A stretch of DNA of 64,000 bases from Paenibacillus sp. GP183 (GCF_900104695.1 NZ_FNSW01000001.1:1364001-1428000); one strand, 5' to 3'. Shown: positions 1-8,963, counted from the first letter of the stretch. A program made the numbers and translations. Notes: generated by a model not told the origin, from the letters alone.

Positions 1-215
1 GTCATCACTTGATCAAGAACCGGTGCATGCTCAACCATCTCGTCCGTGATACCGGTTAAAGTCGTAATCAAAGAAGGTATACAAATCCCCGGATTGACCA
101 AGGAAGTATACCTGTGGACGATTTCAAAGCCATCTATGATAACGAGCCCGACCTGAATAATTTCATCGGCGGCCTGGCTCCCCGTCGTTTCAAAATCCAA
201 AACTGCAAATTTCAC
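1..215 (-). CDS. dinG: DinG-type exonuclease/helicase, N-terminal fragment
   Basis: The gene runs off the left edge; only about 71 residues are present. The start is GTG at 215, with GAAGG six bases upstream. The N-terminus holds the DEDD exonuclease signature LDFETTG, with the first catalytic Asp and Glu, as in the DnaQ-like domain that precedes the helicase of Firmicute DinG. DinG follows panD in Bacillus, which supports the call. The helicase part is outside the window, so a stand-alone DnaQ-family exonuclease is possible. Confidence 0.75.
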   Translation of the reverse strand, partial: MKFAVLDFETTGSQAADEIIQVGLVIIDGFEIVHRYTSLVNPGICIPSLITTLTGITDEMVEHAPVLDQVM

Positions 216-292
216 TTTATACCTTCAATCCCTTCGTTATCCCCTTTTCCTAGCATACCAAATTCCTTTGGCAAAAGGGAATAGCTAAGATC

Positions 293-883
293 TTATTCCT
301 CCAAATGAAGAAATGATTCCATCGTGGTGGGATCATGATGGTACGCCTTTTTGAAATATTCATACGCGATTTGCATATTTTTATTCTGAACCTGAATGCA
401 TCCCATGGCATTGTAGGAAATTGCCTTCATCTTTGTGTTATCCGTCAGCGGCAGCAAGAACTGAAAATGGCGGTAAGCCTCATGAAAGTCGCCTTTACGA
501 AGATAACCCATGGCCAAATAAATACGGGCCAATAAAAAATCAGGCTGCAGCCGAACGAGCGCTTCAAATTCATCTATGGCCTGATCGTACATAAACAACT
601 TGTAATAGCCCTGCCCTTTTGAAAATTCGGAGGTCATCTTGCCGGACAGCTCGAGCTCAAGCAGCTCCTCATGTAAATGTTGGGCTGTCTTCGGCAGTGC
701 TCCATAAAAAGTTCCCAGCTTCTCTTCGAATAAAAGCCAGCTTTCGATACATTCATCGCTCATCGCCTTCAGAACCTGAAGCTGCTCCTCAAGCGCCGCT
801 TTTTCCTCGCCGACTGAATTGGGATATCCGCTCAGAATTTCATCCAACACCTCGTTCATGGTGGAAAAAACATGCTTGAACAT
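293..883 (-). CDS. TPR-repeat protein of unknown function
   Basis: Protein of 196 aa, predicted cytoplasmic, with no signal peptide. Residues about 85-190 form three tetratricopeptide-like helix pairs (YDQAIDEFEALVRLQP, then an AYRHFQ unit and an AYEYFKKAYHHDP unit). The N-terminal half is charged and helical. TPRs mediate protein-protein contact, and no catalytic motif is visible. It lies 30 bp downstream of panD, between panD and dinG, so it is probably the last gene of the pan transcript. The start ATG has GAGG ten bases upstream. The precise role is unknown. Confidence 0.8.
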   Translation of the reverse strand: MFKHVFSTMNEVLDEILSGYPNSVGEEKAALEEQLQVLKAMSDECIESWLLFEEKLGTFYGALPKTAQHLHEELLELELSGKMTSEFSKGQGYYKLFMYDQAIDEFEALVRLQPDFLLARIYLAMGYLRKGDFHEAYRHFQFLLPLTDNTKMKAISYNAMGCIQVQNKNMQIAYEYFKKAYHHDPTTMESFLHLEE

Positions 884-913
884 GCTGCACCTCGCTACAA
901 CCAGAGTTTGTAT

Positions 914-1297
914 TCACATCACAGTCGAATGGATTTCTTCTTTAAGCAGCTGCGCGACCTGATTACCCGCTCCCATTATGGCAATCGTCGGTTGATGCTT
1001 CCTCGCTTCTTCCTCCGTCATCATGGCATAGGACACGATGATAATCGTATCGCCCGTTTGAACCAGTCTTGCTGCTGCGCCGTTAAGGCATATGACCCCC
1101 GAGCCTCGAGGACCTGGAATAATGTAGGTTTCAAGTCTGGCTCCGTTATTATTATTCACTATTTGCACTTTTTCATTAGGGTACATATCGACAAGATCAA
1201 TTAAATTTTCATCAATGGTAATACTTCCAACATAGTTCAGGTTGGCTTCGGTAACGGTGGCGCGGTGGATTTTGGATTTCATCATCGTTCTAAACAT
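914..1297 (-). CDS. panD: Aspartate 1-decarboxylase precursor
   Basis: Converts L-aspartate to beta-alanine, the amine half of pantothenate. The 127-aa proenzyme shows the self-cleavage site YVGS: Gly-Ser breaks to give the pyruvoyl cofactor on the serine. Conserved NGAAAR and [10 protein letters not shown] segments follow. A GTG at 1306 overlaps the panC stop as GTGA, but its Shine-Dalgarno sequence would be only two bases away. I therefore prefer ATG 1297, about ten bases after AGGA. Last enzyme gene of panB-panC-panD and probably translationally coupled to panC. Confidence 0.95.
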   Translation of the reverse strand: MFRTMMKSKIHRATVTEANLNYVGSITIDENLIDLVDMYPNEKVQIVNNNNGARLETYIIPGPRGSGVICLNGAAARLVQTGDTIIIVSYAMMTEEEARKHQPTIAIMGAGNQVAQLLKEEIHSTVM

Positions 1298-1302
1298 AAC
1301 AA

Positions 1303-2226
1303 TCACTTCCTCAAGGAAATTAGTTGATTATCGATGAGATCGGACTTGCTGAATTTGTTGGAAAATAGCTGATTATCGATAAGTCTGGCCTTGCTGAACT
1401 TGACGGCTAACGCGACAATCACTTGATCGCTTTCCAGTTCATCACTTCTTTTGAAAGGCTCTAATGAAGGATAGGCTAATACCTCGATATAGTCGATCTC
1501 ACCGAGCGAAGCTGTGCGAATATGGTTACTGATTTCACTCATAAGCTCTTCAGCTGAGAACTGCGGATGGTCCCTGATAAAATCTGCTGCAATAGCTAAG
1601 GATTGAGACAGCACCAAGGCTTGTCGCCGCTCAGCTTCGCTCAAATACACATTTCTGGAGCTCATCGCCAATCCGTCGGCTTCCCGCAGTGTCGGACATG
1701 GGACAATGTCCACAGGGAAATTCAGATCACTCACCATCTGCTGAATCACGGCTATTTGCTGAGCATCCTTTTGCCCAAAAAAGGCTTTATCCGGCTGTAC
1801 AATATGGAACAGTTTACTTACAACCGTGGCCACTCCATCAAAATGCCCAGGCCTCGTAGCACCGCACAGCCTTGCGGTCAATCCGCTGACAGATACAGTT
1901 GTTTTCATGGGTCCGGGATACATTTCTTCAACGGAAGGCGCAAAAACGATATCGACACCCTCGGCTTCCGCCAAATGCAAATCACGCTCGGCATCCCGCG
2001 GATATTTATCAAAATCTTCATTCGGCCCAAACTGCAGCGGATTTACGAATATACTAAGCACAACGATATCGGTCTGCGCTTTGGCTGCCTTGATCAAGCT
2101 TGCATGTCCTGCATGCAGAAAGCCCATTGTAGCAACTAAACCAACTTTCACCCTATCCGGGCCTTGATTCAGCCGATGACTTGCAAGACAGTCTCTAAGC
2201 TGTGAAATGCGTGTGATCACTTCCAT
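1303..2226 (-). CDS. panC: Pantothenate synthetase
   Basis: Condenses pantoate and beta-alanine with ATP to give pantothenate. N-terminal ATP-binding signature [15 protein letters not shown] (HIGH-like), then [13 protein letters not shown] and GQKDAQQ segments, are typical of PanC. At 307 aa it is about 20 residues longer than usual. The family normally ends close to a KARLIDN-like segment, but here that segment is present twice because of a 45-bp tandem duplication (see repeat 1321-1410). Seven bp separate it from panB upstream, and its stop overlaps the panD leader. Confidence 0.95.
   Translation of the reverse strand: MEVITRISQLRDCLASHRLNQGPDRVKVGLVATMGFLHAGHASLIKAAKAQTDIVVLSIFVNPLQFGPNEDFDKYPRDAERDLHLAEAEGVDIVFAPSVEEMYPGPMKTTVSVSGLTARLCGATRPGHFDGVATVVSKLFHIVQPDKAFFGQKDAQQIAVIQQMVSDLNFPVDIVPCPTLREADGLAMSSRNVYLSEAERRQALVLSQSLAIAADFIRDHPQFSAEELMSEISNHIRTASLGEIDYIEVLAYPSLEPFKRSDELESDQVIVALAVKFSKARLIDNQLFSNKFSKSDLIDNQLISLRK
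1321..1410. repeat. Diverged 45-bp tandem duplication at the 3' end of panC
   Basis: Two adjacent 45-bp units, 1321-1365 and 1366-1410, agree at roughly three quarters of positions. They encode two versions of an FSK-xx-LIDNQL segment at the PanC C-terminus. The copies stay in frame because 45 is a multiple of three. The upstream copy matches where PanC proteins normally end, so the downstream copy is the added tail. Confidence 0.8.
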
Positions 2227-2232
2227 GACAGT

Positions 2233-3087
2233 CTACTCCTTGTCCCCATTTAAGTATTGGATCACATCATGATCCATATGAAATGAATGCTCGGGACCGG
2301 GAAATTGGCCGCTTCTGACTTCATTTGCATACGCCGCAAGCCCGTTTCGAATAGTTTCCCCAATCTGGGCATAAGCCTTGACAAACTTTCTGGGAGCGCT
2401 GGTTGAACCATACTCGAGTAAATCATGAAAGACCAATACCTGTCCATCACAGCTCACACCGGAACCGATGCCGATCGTAGGTATGGACAGCTCCCTGGAA
2501 ATCCAGGCTGCCAGTTCTTCCGTCACCAGCTCCAGGACAATCGCAAAGGCTCCCGCCTTCTCAAGCGCCTTAGCGTCTTCCAGCAGCTTCTTGGCCTGCT
2601 CGGAGCTTTTCCCTTGAATCCGGTAACCGCCTAACTGATGCACAGACTGCGGCGTCAATCCGATATGCCCGATCACGGGGACTCCAGCTTGCGTAATCGC
2701 TTGAACCGTAGAAGCTATCTCCGCACCGCCTTCAAGCTTGACCGCTTTGGCATGGCCTTCCTGCATCAATCGAGCTACGCCGGCCAGCGTATGATCCAAG
2801 CTTCCGTGATAAGTAAGAAACGGCATATCCGCCACAATGAATGTAGAAGCTGCGCCCCTAACCACTGATCTTGTATGATAAACGATATCGTCCAGCGTGA
2901 CGGGCAATGTAGAATCATATCCAAGCACTACGTTCCCCAAAGAATCTCCGACCAAAATGACATCAATTCCCGCTTCCTCCGCCAGCTTGGCTGAAGGGTA
3001 ATCATAGGCTGTGACCATCGTGATCTTTTCCCCGTCCTGTTTCATTCTTCTCATGCGGGCGGTCGTAAGCGCCTTGCGCTGATCCAT
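2233..3087 (-). CDS. panB: 3-methyl-2-oxobutanoate hydroxymethyltransferase
   Basis: Transfers a hydroxymethyl group from methylene-tetrahydrofolate to 2-oxoisovalerate, giving ketopantoate, the first committed pantothenate step. The 284-aa protein has the family signatures: MVTAYDYPSAKLAEEAG near the N-terminus, the metal-binding ILVGDSLGNVVLGY, AVKLEGG, and GHIGLTPQSVH. ATG 3087 has GGGAG seven bases upstream. First gene of panBCD. Its roughly 130-nt leader holds a hairpin resembling the pan motif and a terminator-like hairpin, so expression is probably attenuated. Confidence 0.95.
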   Translation of the reverse strand: MDQRKALTTARMRRMKQDGEKITMVTAYDYPSAKLAEEAGIDVILVGDSLGNVVLGYDSTLPVTLDDIVYHTRSVVRGAASTFIVADMPFLTYHGSLDHTLAGVARLMQEGHAKAVKLEGGAEIASTVQAITQAGVPVIGHIGLTPQSVHQLGGYRIQGKSSEQAKKLLEDAKALEKAGAFAIVLELVTEELAAWISRELSIPTIGIGSGVSCDGQVLVFHDLLEYGSTSAPRKFVKAYAQIGETIRNGLAAYANEVRSGQFPGPEHSFHMDHDVIQYLNGDKE

Positions 3088-3108
3088 AGCAATCTCCCAG
3101 CTTTCCCA

Positions 3109-3144
3109 TAAAATAAAAATACCTTTTAGCCGACAGCTAAAAGG
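3109..3144 (-). terminator. Terminator-like hairpin in the panB leader
   Basis: Perfect 9-bp stem (3122-3130 with 3136-3144) and a 5-nt loop, followed on the minus strand by a U-rich run at 3121-3109. It lies 22-57 nt before the panB start, too close for a promoter to fit between. It therefore acts either as a birA terminator that panB transcripts must pass or, more likely, as an attenuator in the panB leader. Confidence 0.7.
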
Positions 3145-3175
3145 AACCTATGCGCATAAAAAAAGCATATGATCC

Positions 3176-3208
3176 TTCTGTCTCGGTCCAAAATGGCTCA
3201 GAGCAGAA
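3176..3208 (-). promoter_or_regulatory. Candidate pan-motif RNA in the panB leader
   Basis: The minus-strand RNA folds into a 33-nt hairpin: outer stem UUCUG/CAGAA, next stem CUC/GAG with a bulged A on the 3' side, then short G-C and CC/GG pairs with further bulged adenosines, and an AUUUU loop. Published descriptions of the pan motif are of a hairpin with conserved bulged A residues upstream of panB operons in Firmicutes. The resemblance is from memory and has not been tested with a covariance model. Its 3' flank AGAAGGA could pair with UCCUUUU in the terminator 5' arm (3139-3145). Confidence 0.6.
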
Positions 3209-3224
3209 TCCGACATACTACTGT

Positions 3225-3253
3225 ATTATAATTCAATTGGGCTAAAACCTACA
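3225..3253 (-). promoter_or_regulatory. Possible panB promoter (weak -35)
   Basis: A perfect TATAAT lies at 3230-3225 on the minus strand, but the hexamer 17 bp upstream (TGTAGG) is poor. A start near 3218 would place the pan-motif-like hairpin about 10 nt into the transcript, which is the main reason to suggest it. Confidence 0.4.
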
Positions 3254-3359
3254 TCATTATGCTTGAAAAACAGGATAAGAATGCAGTTCCAAGGGATACC
3301 GCTTCTTGGTTTAAGTATACCATACTTGTGCAGGTTTACCATACCGACTTCAATCCCGC

Positions 3360-4328
3360 TCAACGCAGCTCAACGTCACCCGAGAAAACGCGAATCGATT
3401 CACCCGATGCCAAGGATATGGTCAATGCACCTGACTCATCAATCGATTCAGCCATCCCCTCCATTAAACCATTGGGTGTTTGCACCCGAATAGGACGGTG
3501 CAAGGAAACGCTGTAGGTTTCCCATAAAAGCCTGATGGGTCCAAAGCCCTCCTCATGATACAGCCCATACAAATCTTCAAACTCCCGCAAAAAAGCTTGG
3601 ATGACAGCTGTCCGGCTTACTGCCGAACCGGATTCAATCGCTAATGACGTAGCCACGCCGCGAAGCTCCTCCGGATAATCCTCCAGCCGCAAATTTGCGC
3701 TGATGCCGATTCCGGCTATCACATATTTTAAACGCTCGTCTTCACCGTTGATCTCAAGCAATATCCCGCATACCTTTTTTCCATGGATCAAGAGGTCATT
3801 GGGCCACTTGATGCCGATTTCCACCTTGCACAGCTTCTGAATGGACCTGCAAACTGCAACAGCGGCAAGCAAGGTCAGCTGCGGAGTGAAATAAATCGGA
3901 ATCCTCGGAGTAAGCACCAAGCTCAACCAGATCCCTTTGCCGGGCGGGGAATGCCAATGGCGGCCCATACGGCCTCTGCCTGAGGTTTGGCGTTCTGCAA
4001 GCACAAGAGTGCCCTCCACTGCTCCAGAACCGACCAAAGCATGGGCAACAGCTTGCGTGGAATCCACCTCATCCAGGATATGGAGCTGGCGACCCATCAC
4101 TTTGGTTGTGAGGCCGCCAATCAGTTCCGCGGCATTCAGCTTTTCAGGTTTGCTAATCAGCTTGTAGCCTTTGCGAGGTGCAGAATCAAATTCATAACCG
4201 GCCTCGCGCAGACTCCGGATATGCTTCCAAATGGCCGTACGGCTGCAGTTCAATTGTCGGCTGAGCTCTTCACCGGACAGAAAGGCATGCGGATGCTGCT
4301 CGAATACTTGTAAAATACGTTTGTTCAT
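3360..4328 (-). CDS. birA: Bifunctional biotin-protein ligase / biotin repressor
   Basis: Makes biotinyl-AMP and transfers biotin to carboxylase carrier proteins. The N-terminal 60 residues form a winged helix (ELSRQLNCSRTAIWKHIRSLREAGY), so it can also repress biotin genes. The catalytic domain (about 80-260) has the biotin/ATP loop SGRGRMGRHW and KWPNDLL; a C-terminal SH3-like domain follows. 322 aa, normal for class II BirA. Lies 34 bp downstream of cca, in the same order as in Bacillus. Confidence 0.95.
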   Translation of the reverse strand: MNKRILQVFEQHPHAFLSGEELSRQLNCSRTAIWKHIRSLREAGYEFDSAPRKGYKLISKPEKLNAAELIGGLTTKVMGRQLHILDEVDSTQAVAHALVGSGAVEGTLVLAERQTSGRGRMGRHWHSPPGKGIWLSLVLTPRIPIYFTPQLTLLAAVAVCRSIQKLCKVEIGIKWPNDLLIHGKKVCGILLEINGEDERLKYVIAGIGISANLRLEDYPEELRGVATSLAIESGSAVSRTAVIQAFLREFEDLYGLYHEEGFGPIRLLWETYSVSLHRPIRVQTPNGLMEGMAESIDESGALTISLASGESIRVFSGDVELR

Positions 4329-4362
4329 GATGGGCTCTCTCTCATTGAAATTGAAAACATAG

Positions 4363-5781
4363 TCAGGGGTGGGATGCTCCCCATTGCCTTGCTGCTAGCA
4401 GCAAGGACTCCCGATCATTGTGCAGCTCATTCAGAGCGGTACATTCCAGTAATTCCTGCAGCACCAAGCCGATCCAAGGTCCAGCCGGGCGATCCAAAGC
4501 CAGAACCAGGTCGCTGCCCGTGATCGACAATTGTTTAAGCTGCGTGCAGGACAGCTCCTCGAGCCACTTCTCGCCGGATTGGACCAGCGGCGGAACAAAA
4601 GTACGCAGACTGGCCTCCAGGCTGGCCAGGACAGGCTCTGCCGAGGATGCAGCCGCATCTCGGGCGAGAGCTGGCTGGCTGGCCTCCAGGCTGGCCAGGA
4701 CAGGCTCTGCCGAGGATGCAGCCGCATCTCGGGCGAGAGCTGGCTGCAGGGCGCGCAGCACCTGCAGCCAAGCGCGGGCAGTCGGCACGCCGTGCCGGAC
4801 CGCGGCAAGCTTCCAGATCCGCGCCAGCTGCAGCGGATCCTCATAGGGCGCCGAACCCGCGGCGCCCAGGGTCAAGAGTTGCCGCGCAAGCTGCTCGTGC
4901 AGCGCGAGAATCCCGGTCACCGCGTCCGTGTCGGCGCGAGAGAAGGTCAGCTCCTGGAGCGCCGAGCGGACCATGTCCGCAGGCGTCTCCAGGAGCAGCA
5001 GGAGCAGCGCCCAACGGGCGTTCTGCTCCTGCAGCGCGCTGACGGCGTCCAGCGCTTCGGGCCGGGCGAGCCAGCTTTCAAAAGGCAGCGGAAGCTGCTT
5101 TTTGAAATGGCGCCACAGGCGGCTCGCCAAGAGCAGCTGCACGGCCCGTGCCGGGGCAGCGCCTGCGACCATGCGCTGGAGCTCGCTGCGCACGCGCTCC
5201 ATGGCGACGTGGCGCAGCAGCGGAGCTTGCCGCAGCAGCGCCTGCCACGTCTTCGCTTCGACCTGCAGGGCATAGGTCGAAGCGAAGCGAATACAGCGAA
5301 GCATGCGCAGCGCATCTTCGCCGAAGCGCTGCTCCGCTTCGCCGACGCAGCGGAGCAAGCCCGTTTGCAGATCCTTTTGTCCGCCAAAAGGATCGATCAG
5401 GGTTCCGCTCCGGTCCAAAGCCATCGCGTTCATCGTAAAATCCCGCCGCCGGAGATCCTCCTTCAGGCTGGAAACAAACGCGACCTCTTTGGGTCTGCGG
5501 TAGTCTTCATACTGCGACTCCGTGCGAAACGTCGTCACCTCGTAGGCTCCCTGTTCCAGGATCACGGTAACGGTGCCGTGCTGCAGACCCGTCGGCGCAG
5601 TCCGGGTGAAGAGGGCCATGACCTGTTCCGGCAATGCCGAGGTGGCGATATCCACATCTTGAATCGGCCGCTTCAGGAGATAATCGCGAACGCAGCCGCC
5701 AACCAAATAAGCTTCAAAGCCCTGATCCTGAAGCTTGTCCAGAATAAACCCGGCTTCTTCATGTTCCAAAACTCCGTGCAC
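4363..5781 (-). CDS. cca: CCA-adding tRNA nucleotidyltransferase
   Basis: Adds or repairs the 3' CCA of tRNAs. N-terminal class II nucleotidyltransferase head with LVGGCVRDYLL and catalytic DVDIA, then RRRDFTMNAMA and ERFGEDALRMLR motifs, followed by a helical tail. At 472 aa it is longer than usual partly because of a 23-residue tandem repeat around residues 345-392. The start is GTG 5781 with GAGG seven bases upstream. The segment about 4750-5330 is visibly richer in G+C than its flanks. It is relevant to the tRNA-Pro at 36962, which lacks an encoded CCA. Confidence 0.93.
   Translation of the reverse strand: MHGVLEHEEAGFILDKLQDQGFEAYLVGGCVRDYLLKRPIQDVDIATSALPEQVMALFTRTAPTGLQHGTVTVILEQGAYEVTTFRTESQYEDYRRPKEVAFVSSLKEDLRRRDFTMNAMALDRSGTLIDPFGGQKDLQTGLLRCVGEAEQRFGEDALRMLRCIRFASTYALQVEAKTWQALLRQAPLLRHVAMERVRSELQRMVAGAAPARAVQLLLASRLWRHFKKQLPLPFESWLARPEALDAVSALQEQNARWALLLLLLETPADMVRSALQELTFSRADTDAVTGILALHEQLARQLLTLGAAGSAPYEDPLQLARIWKLAAVRHGVPTARAWLQVLRALQPALARDAAASSAEPVLASLEASQPALARDAAASSAEPVLASLEASLRTFVPPLVQSGEKWLEELSCTQLKQLSITGSDLVLALDRPAGPWIGLVLQELLECTALNELHNDRESLLLAARQWGASHP
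4610..4747. repeat. 69-bp near-perfect tandem duplication inside cca
   Basis: Units 4610-4678 and 4679-4747 are identical except at the last base. They add 23 in-frame residues to the C-terminal helical region of Cca. The near identity suggests a recent event or continuing slippage. Confidence 0.95.
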
Positions 5782-5816
5782 ACCAGCACCTCATTCTAAG
5801 TCCGCCTGCTCGTTAA

Positions 5817-6986
5817 TTAGCAGATGGGTTCCTCCAGCTTCATCTCTTCCGGCATCTCCCTACCCAGCACCCGGTAGTAGATCTCTTCATATTGTTTACG
5901 GATCAGGTCGTTGCAAAACGTGAAGCGAGCCCTGTATTGGCAAGCTTCCACCATCCGGGCATAGAGCTCGCGATCGGTTAACAGCTTTAACGTATAGTTT
6001 GCCATGGTTTCCGTATCGCCAACTTCGGCCAAGTAACCCGATTCGCCATGCGTGATCAGCTCCGGGATACCCCCCGCGTTCGAAGCGACTGTAGGCACTC
6101 CGCAGGCCATCGCTTCCAGGGCGACTAACCCGAAGCTTTCCTTCTCGGACGGCAGCAGATTAACATCTGCCAATGAGAGGATCTGTGCAACATCATCCTG
6201 CGTGCCGCAAAAAGTCACCTTTTCCGTTAAGCCCAGGTCTTTGACCTTGGCAATAATTTTGCAAAGCTCCGGTCCTTCTCCAACAAAGATCAATCGCGAG
6301 GGAATTTTTTTGGCAACTTGGGCAAAAATATCGACGATATCCGAAACGCGCTTCACCGGCCGGAAATTGGAGATGTGAATCAAAATCTTTTCATCAGGCC
6401 TGGCGAACTCCAGCCTGAGCTCCTGTACATCCCTCGGGTAATACTCGCGTTTATCTATAAAATTGTAAGCCAAATCAATAGGGCGGCTGATATCAAGCAG
6501 AGATCGGGTTTCCTCAATGAGATTATTGGAGACAGCTGTTACGGCATCGCTCTCATTTATGGCATACCGAATCAAATTGCTGATCGATTGATCCTGACCG
6601 AGCACCGTGATATCAGTTCCATGAAGGGTAGTGACCACCTTCAGGCTACCTCCCGCCATTTGCTTGGCGAGCAATGCACAAACAGCATGTGGAATCGCGT
6701 AATGCACATGCAGCAAGTCCAACTGATTCATCTGGGCGACTTGGGCCAGCTTGCTGGCCAGCGAAAGATCATAAGGAGGATAGCGGAATACGTAGTAATC
6801 GCTGACCTCCACTTCATGATAAAATATATTTTTATCGAATTTACCAAGCCGAAAAGGCATACTGTGTGTGATAAAATGCACTTCATGGCCTTTTTCCGCT
6901 AGCAGCTTTCCAAGCTCCGTCGCTACGACTCCCGATCCGCCCAATGTCGGATAACAGGTAATTCCGATCTTCAGCTTCTTCTCCAT
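5817..6986 (-). CDS. bshA: N-acetyl-alpha-D-glucosaminyl L-malate synthase (bacillithiol)
   Basis: GT4-type glycosyltransferase joining GlcNAc from UDP-GlcNAc to L-malate, the first step to bacillithiol. Visible signatures are the N-terminal GITCYPTLGGSGVVATELG loop, HVHYAIPHA, GEGPE and the nucleotide-binding EKESFGLVALEAMACG with its EX7E spacing. 389 aa, cytoplasmic. The bshB1 gene lies 18 bp upstream, as in Bacillus; the thiol-adding bshC is not in this window. Confidence 0.94.
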   Translation of the reverse strand: MEKKLKIGITCYPTLGGSGVVATELGKLLAEKGHEVHFITHSMPFRLGKFDKNIFYHEVEVSDYYVFRYPPYDLSLASKLAQVAQMNQLDLLHVHYAIPHAVCALLAKQMAGGSLKVVTTLHGTDITVLGQDQSISNLIRYAINESDAVTAVSNNLIEETRSLLDISRPIDLAYNFIDKREYYPRDVQELRLEFARPDEKILIHISNFRPVKRVSDIVDIFAQVAKKIPSRLIFVGEGPELCKIIAKVKDLGLTEKVTFCGTQDDVAQILSLADVNLLPSEKESFGLVALEAMACGVPTVASNAGGIPELITHGESGYLAEVGDTETMANYTLKLLTDRELYARMVEACQYRARFTFCNDLIRKQYEEIYYRVLGREMPEEMKLEEPIC

Positions 6987-7004
6987 ATTCGGCCTCTTCT
7001 CCGC

Positions 7005-7709
7005 TTACCTGAACATATCCACGAGTTGTGGTTGTTTCGAAATAAATCCTTCTGCATAGCCCACCATGCGTTTTTGTCCCATTAAACGATCTCTTGCTTC
7101 CACCCTCTCCACATAGCCTTGATTCAGTGGGGTAGAGACATAGTCATTTCCTTCCCCAGCAGTCACAAATTGGGAGCGATAGGCTTCTAAAGCAGCTATT
7201 TTCTTGCCATAGCAGTCTGAAACGTCGACTAGCAGATCAGCTTCAACTACATCATTAATGAAATAAAAATAAAGCTGTTCAACCTGAAAGGCCTTGGCAT
7301 CCGGCAAATATTTGCGCAGCTTGGCGTTAAATACCGCTTCCTGGATTAGCTGCGAGCAAGCGACGTGATCCGGATGACGGTCCTGCCAATAAGGGGCAAA
7401 TACAATTTTAGGTTGGAGTGCCCTTATTTCATTTGTAATTCGCTCTATAAACGTTTCCTTGAGGAGCAATCCGCGATCCGGAAGTCCCAAATTGGAGCGC
7501 ATCGTAATCCCAAGAATAGCCGAGGCTTGCTCCGCCTCATTCTTTCTCGATTCAACAGAGCCGTTGGATGACAATTCGGCATAGGTCAAATCACAAATCC
7601 CGACTTTAAAGCCTGCTGCTGTATGCTTGGCGATGGTAGCTCCCATGCCAATCTCTGCGTCATCTGCATGCGCACCAAAAATCAAAATATCCAGCTGTGT
7701 TGGTCCCAT
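7005..7709 (-). CDS. bshB1: Bacillithiol deacetylase (GlcNAc-malate deacetylase)
   Basis: Zinc-dependent LmbE-family deacetylase that removes the N-acetyl group from GlcNAc-malate, making the substrate for cysteine addition by BshC. The zinc motif AHADDAEIG (HxDD) is near the N-terminus and a second histidine motif, RHPDHVA, is near residue 110. 234 aa. It starts two bases after the mgsA stop and precedes bshA, so mgsA-bshB1-bshA are almost certainly cotranscribed. Confidence 0.93.
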   Translation of the reverse strand: MGPTQLDILIFGAHADDAEIGMGATIAKHTAAGFKVGICDLTYAELSSNGSVESRKNEAEQASAILGITMRSNLGLPDRGLLLKETFIERITNEIRALQPKIVFAPYWQDRHPDHVACSQLIQEAVFNAKLRKYLPDAKAFQVEQLYFYFINDVVEADLLVDVSDCYGKKIAALEAYRSQFVTAGEGNDYVSTPLNQGYVERVEARDRLMGQKRMVGYAEGFISKQPQLVDMFR

Positions 7710-7711
7710 GG

Positions 7712-8128
7712 CTACTCTTCACCTTGTTTGTATTTATGAACGATTTCCCTCCAGGCAAAATCCCCGCGATCCAGTGCCTTCACGAGAATTTCAGCTGTAG
7801 CCATATTCGTGGCGCAGGGAATACCTTGCACATCACACAACCGCAAAAGCGCCGTAATATCCGGTTCATGCGGCTGAGCCATCAAGGGATCTCTCAGGAA
7901 TATAATCAGATCCAGCTCGTTTTGAGCGACCATGGCCCCAATTTGCTGATCCCCGCCAAGCGGACCTGACATATATCGATGAATGTCCAGCTTCGTATTC
8001 TCCATAATTCTCAGACCGGTTGTGCCTGTTGCATAGAGATGATGCCCCTGAAATACGTGTTCATAGGCCACCACAAAATTGACCATCTCATCTTTCTTTC
8101 TGTCGTGTGCAATCAGTGCAATATTCAT
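7712..8128 (-). CDS. mgsA: Methylglyoxal synthase
   Basis: Converts dihydroxyacetone phosphate to methylglyoxal and phosphate, a bypass of lower glycolysis. N-terminal [13 protein letters not shown], the phosphate loop TGTTG and the [11 protein letters not shown] segment are diagnostic. 138 aa from ATG 8128; a TTG three bases earlier is also possible. Fourteen bp after dapB. Its place beside bacillithiol genes fits the thiol's role in aldehyde detoxification. Confidence 0.94.
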   Translation of the reverse strand: MNIALIAHDRKKDEMVNFVVAYEHVFQGHHLYATGTTGLRIMENTKLDIHRYMSGPLGGDQQIGAMVAQNELDLIIFLRDPLMAQPHEPDITALLRLCDVQGIPCATNMATAEILVKALDRGDFAWREIVHKYKQGEE

Positions 8129-8141
8129 CAACTGTCGCTCC

Positions 8142-8945
8142 CTAGTCTATAAATTGCTCGAAGCCGTATACCATTCCGGTGTATGTCATTACTTGTCTCA
8201 CACCTATCGCAACTCCCGGCATATAAGCGGAACGTTCATAGGAATCGTGGCGCAATTTCAGTGCTTGTCCGTGTGAAGCCATAATGACTTCCTGCTGCGC
8301 AAAAATACCCGGGAGCCTTACGCTATGTATTCTAAACCCATTGTAATAACCTCCGCGCGAACCTTCGATGGTTTCCTCTTCCTGCGGATTTCCCTGCCGC
8401 AATTCTTCCCTGACTCCTGAAATCATTTCTGCGGTTTTGACCGCCGTACCAGAAGGAGCATCCAGCTTTTGGTCGCCGTGATATTCGATAATTTCCAGAT
8501 GGGGGAAATATTTGGCGGCCTGCTTGGCAAAACGCATCATCAGGATGGCTCCGATCGAGAAGTTGGGAGCAATCAACCCGCCGATGCCTTTTTCAAGGCA
8601 ATGCTTGTCCAGCAGATCAATATCGTTCAAGGTAAATCCGCTGGTGCCGATTACGGGACGAATGCCATGCTTAATGGCCAGATTCGTGTTTTCCAATGCA
8701 ACATGTGGCGTGGTGAAATCAATCATGACATCGGCTCTGGATTCCACCAAGGCCAGCTCCAAATCATTCTGCAGCCGTATGCCGCATTCGTCCAGCCCAA
8801 CCAGTCTGCCCATATCGACGGAATCGGAAGAACGGCACACGCCGGCTGCCAATTCAAAATCCGGCTCCGTCAGCACCAATTTAACAACCTCGCGTCCCAT
8901 TCTTCCACTTGCTCCCGTGACAGCTACTCTAATTTTACGCTCCAT
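8142..8945 (-). CDS. dapB: 4-hydroxy-tetrahydrodipicolinate reductase
   Basis: Reduces the cyclised DapA product towards meso-diaminopimelate and lysine; its product is also the precursor of spore dipicolinate. N-terminal nucleotide-binding [14 protein letters not shown], then [15 protein letters not shown] and the substrate-binding DAPSGTA. 267 aa, full length. GGAGA precedes the ATG. Lies in a close-packed run from the MazG-like gene down to birA. Confidence 0.95.
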   Translation of the reverse strand: MERKIRVAVTGASGRMGREVVKLVLTEPDFELAAGVCRSSDSVDMGRLVGLDECGIRLQNDLELALVESRADVMIDFTTPHVALENTNLAIKHGIRPVIGTSGFTLNDIDLLDKHCLEKGIGGLIAPNFSIGAILMMRFAKQAAKYFPHLEIIEYHGDQKLDAPSGTAVKTAEMISGVREELRQGNPQEEETIEGSRGGYYNGFRIHSVRLPGIFAQQEVIMASHGQALKLRHDSYERSAYMPGVAIGVRQVMTYTGMVYGFEQFID

Positions 8946-8963
8946 GATAGTAGATCTCCTTTG

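Noticed and set aside
248-290. Hairpin after the TPR gene as a terminator
   Set aside because: The ATTCC...GGAAT stem is short and not followed by a U run on the minus strand.
4531-5799. Long plus-strand open frame opposite cca (422 codons)
   Set aside because: A shadow of the GC-rich cca gene: low-complexity Arg/Gln-rich translation, no ribosome site and no recognisable domain.
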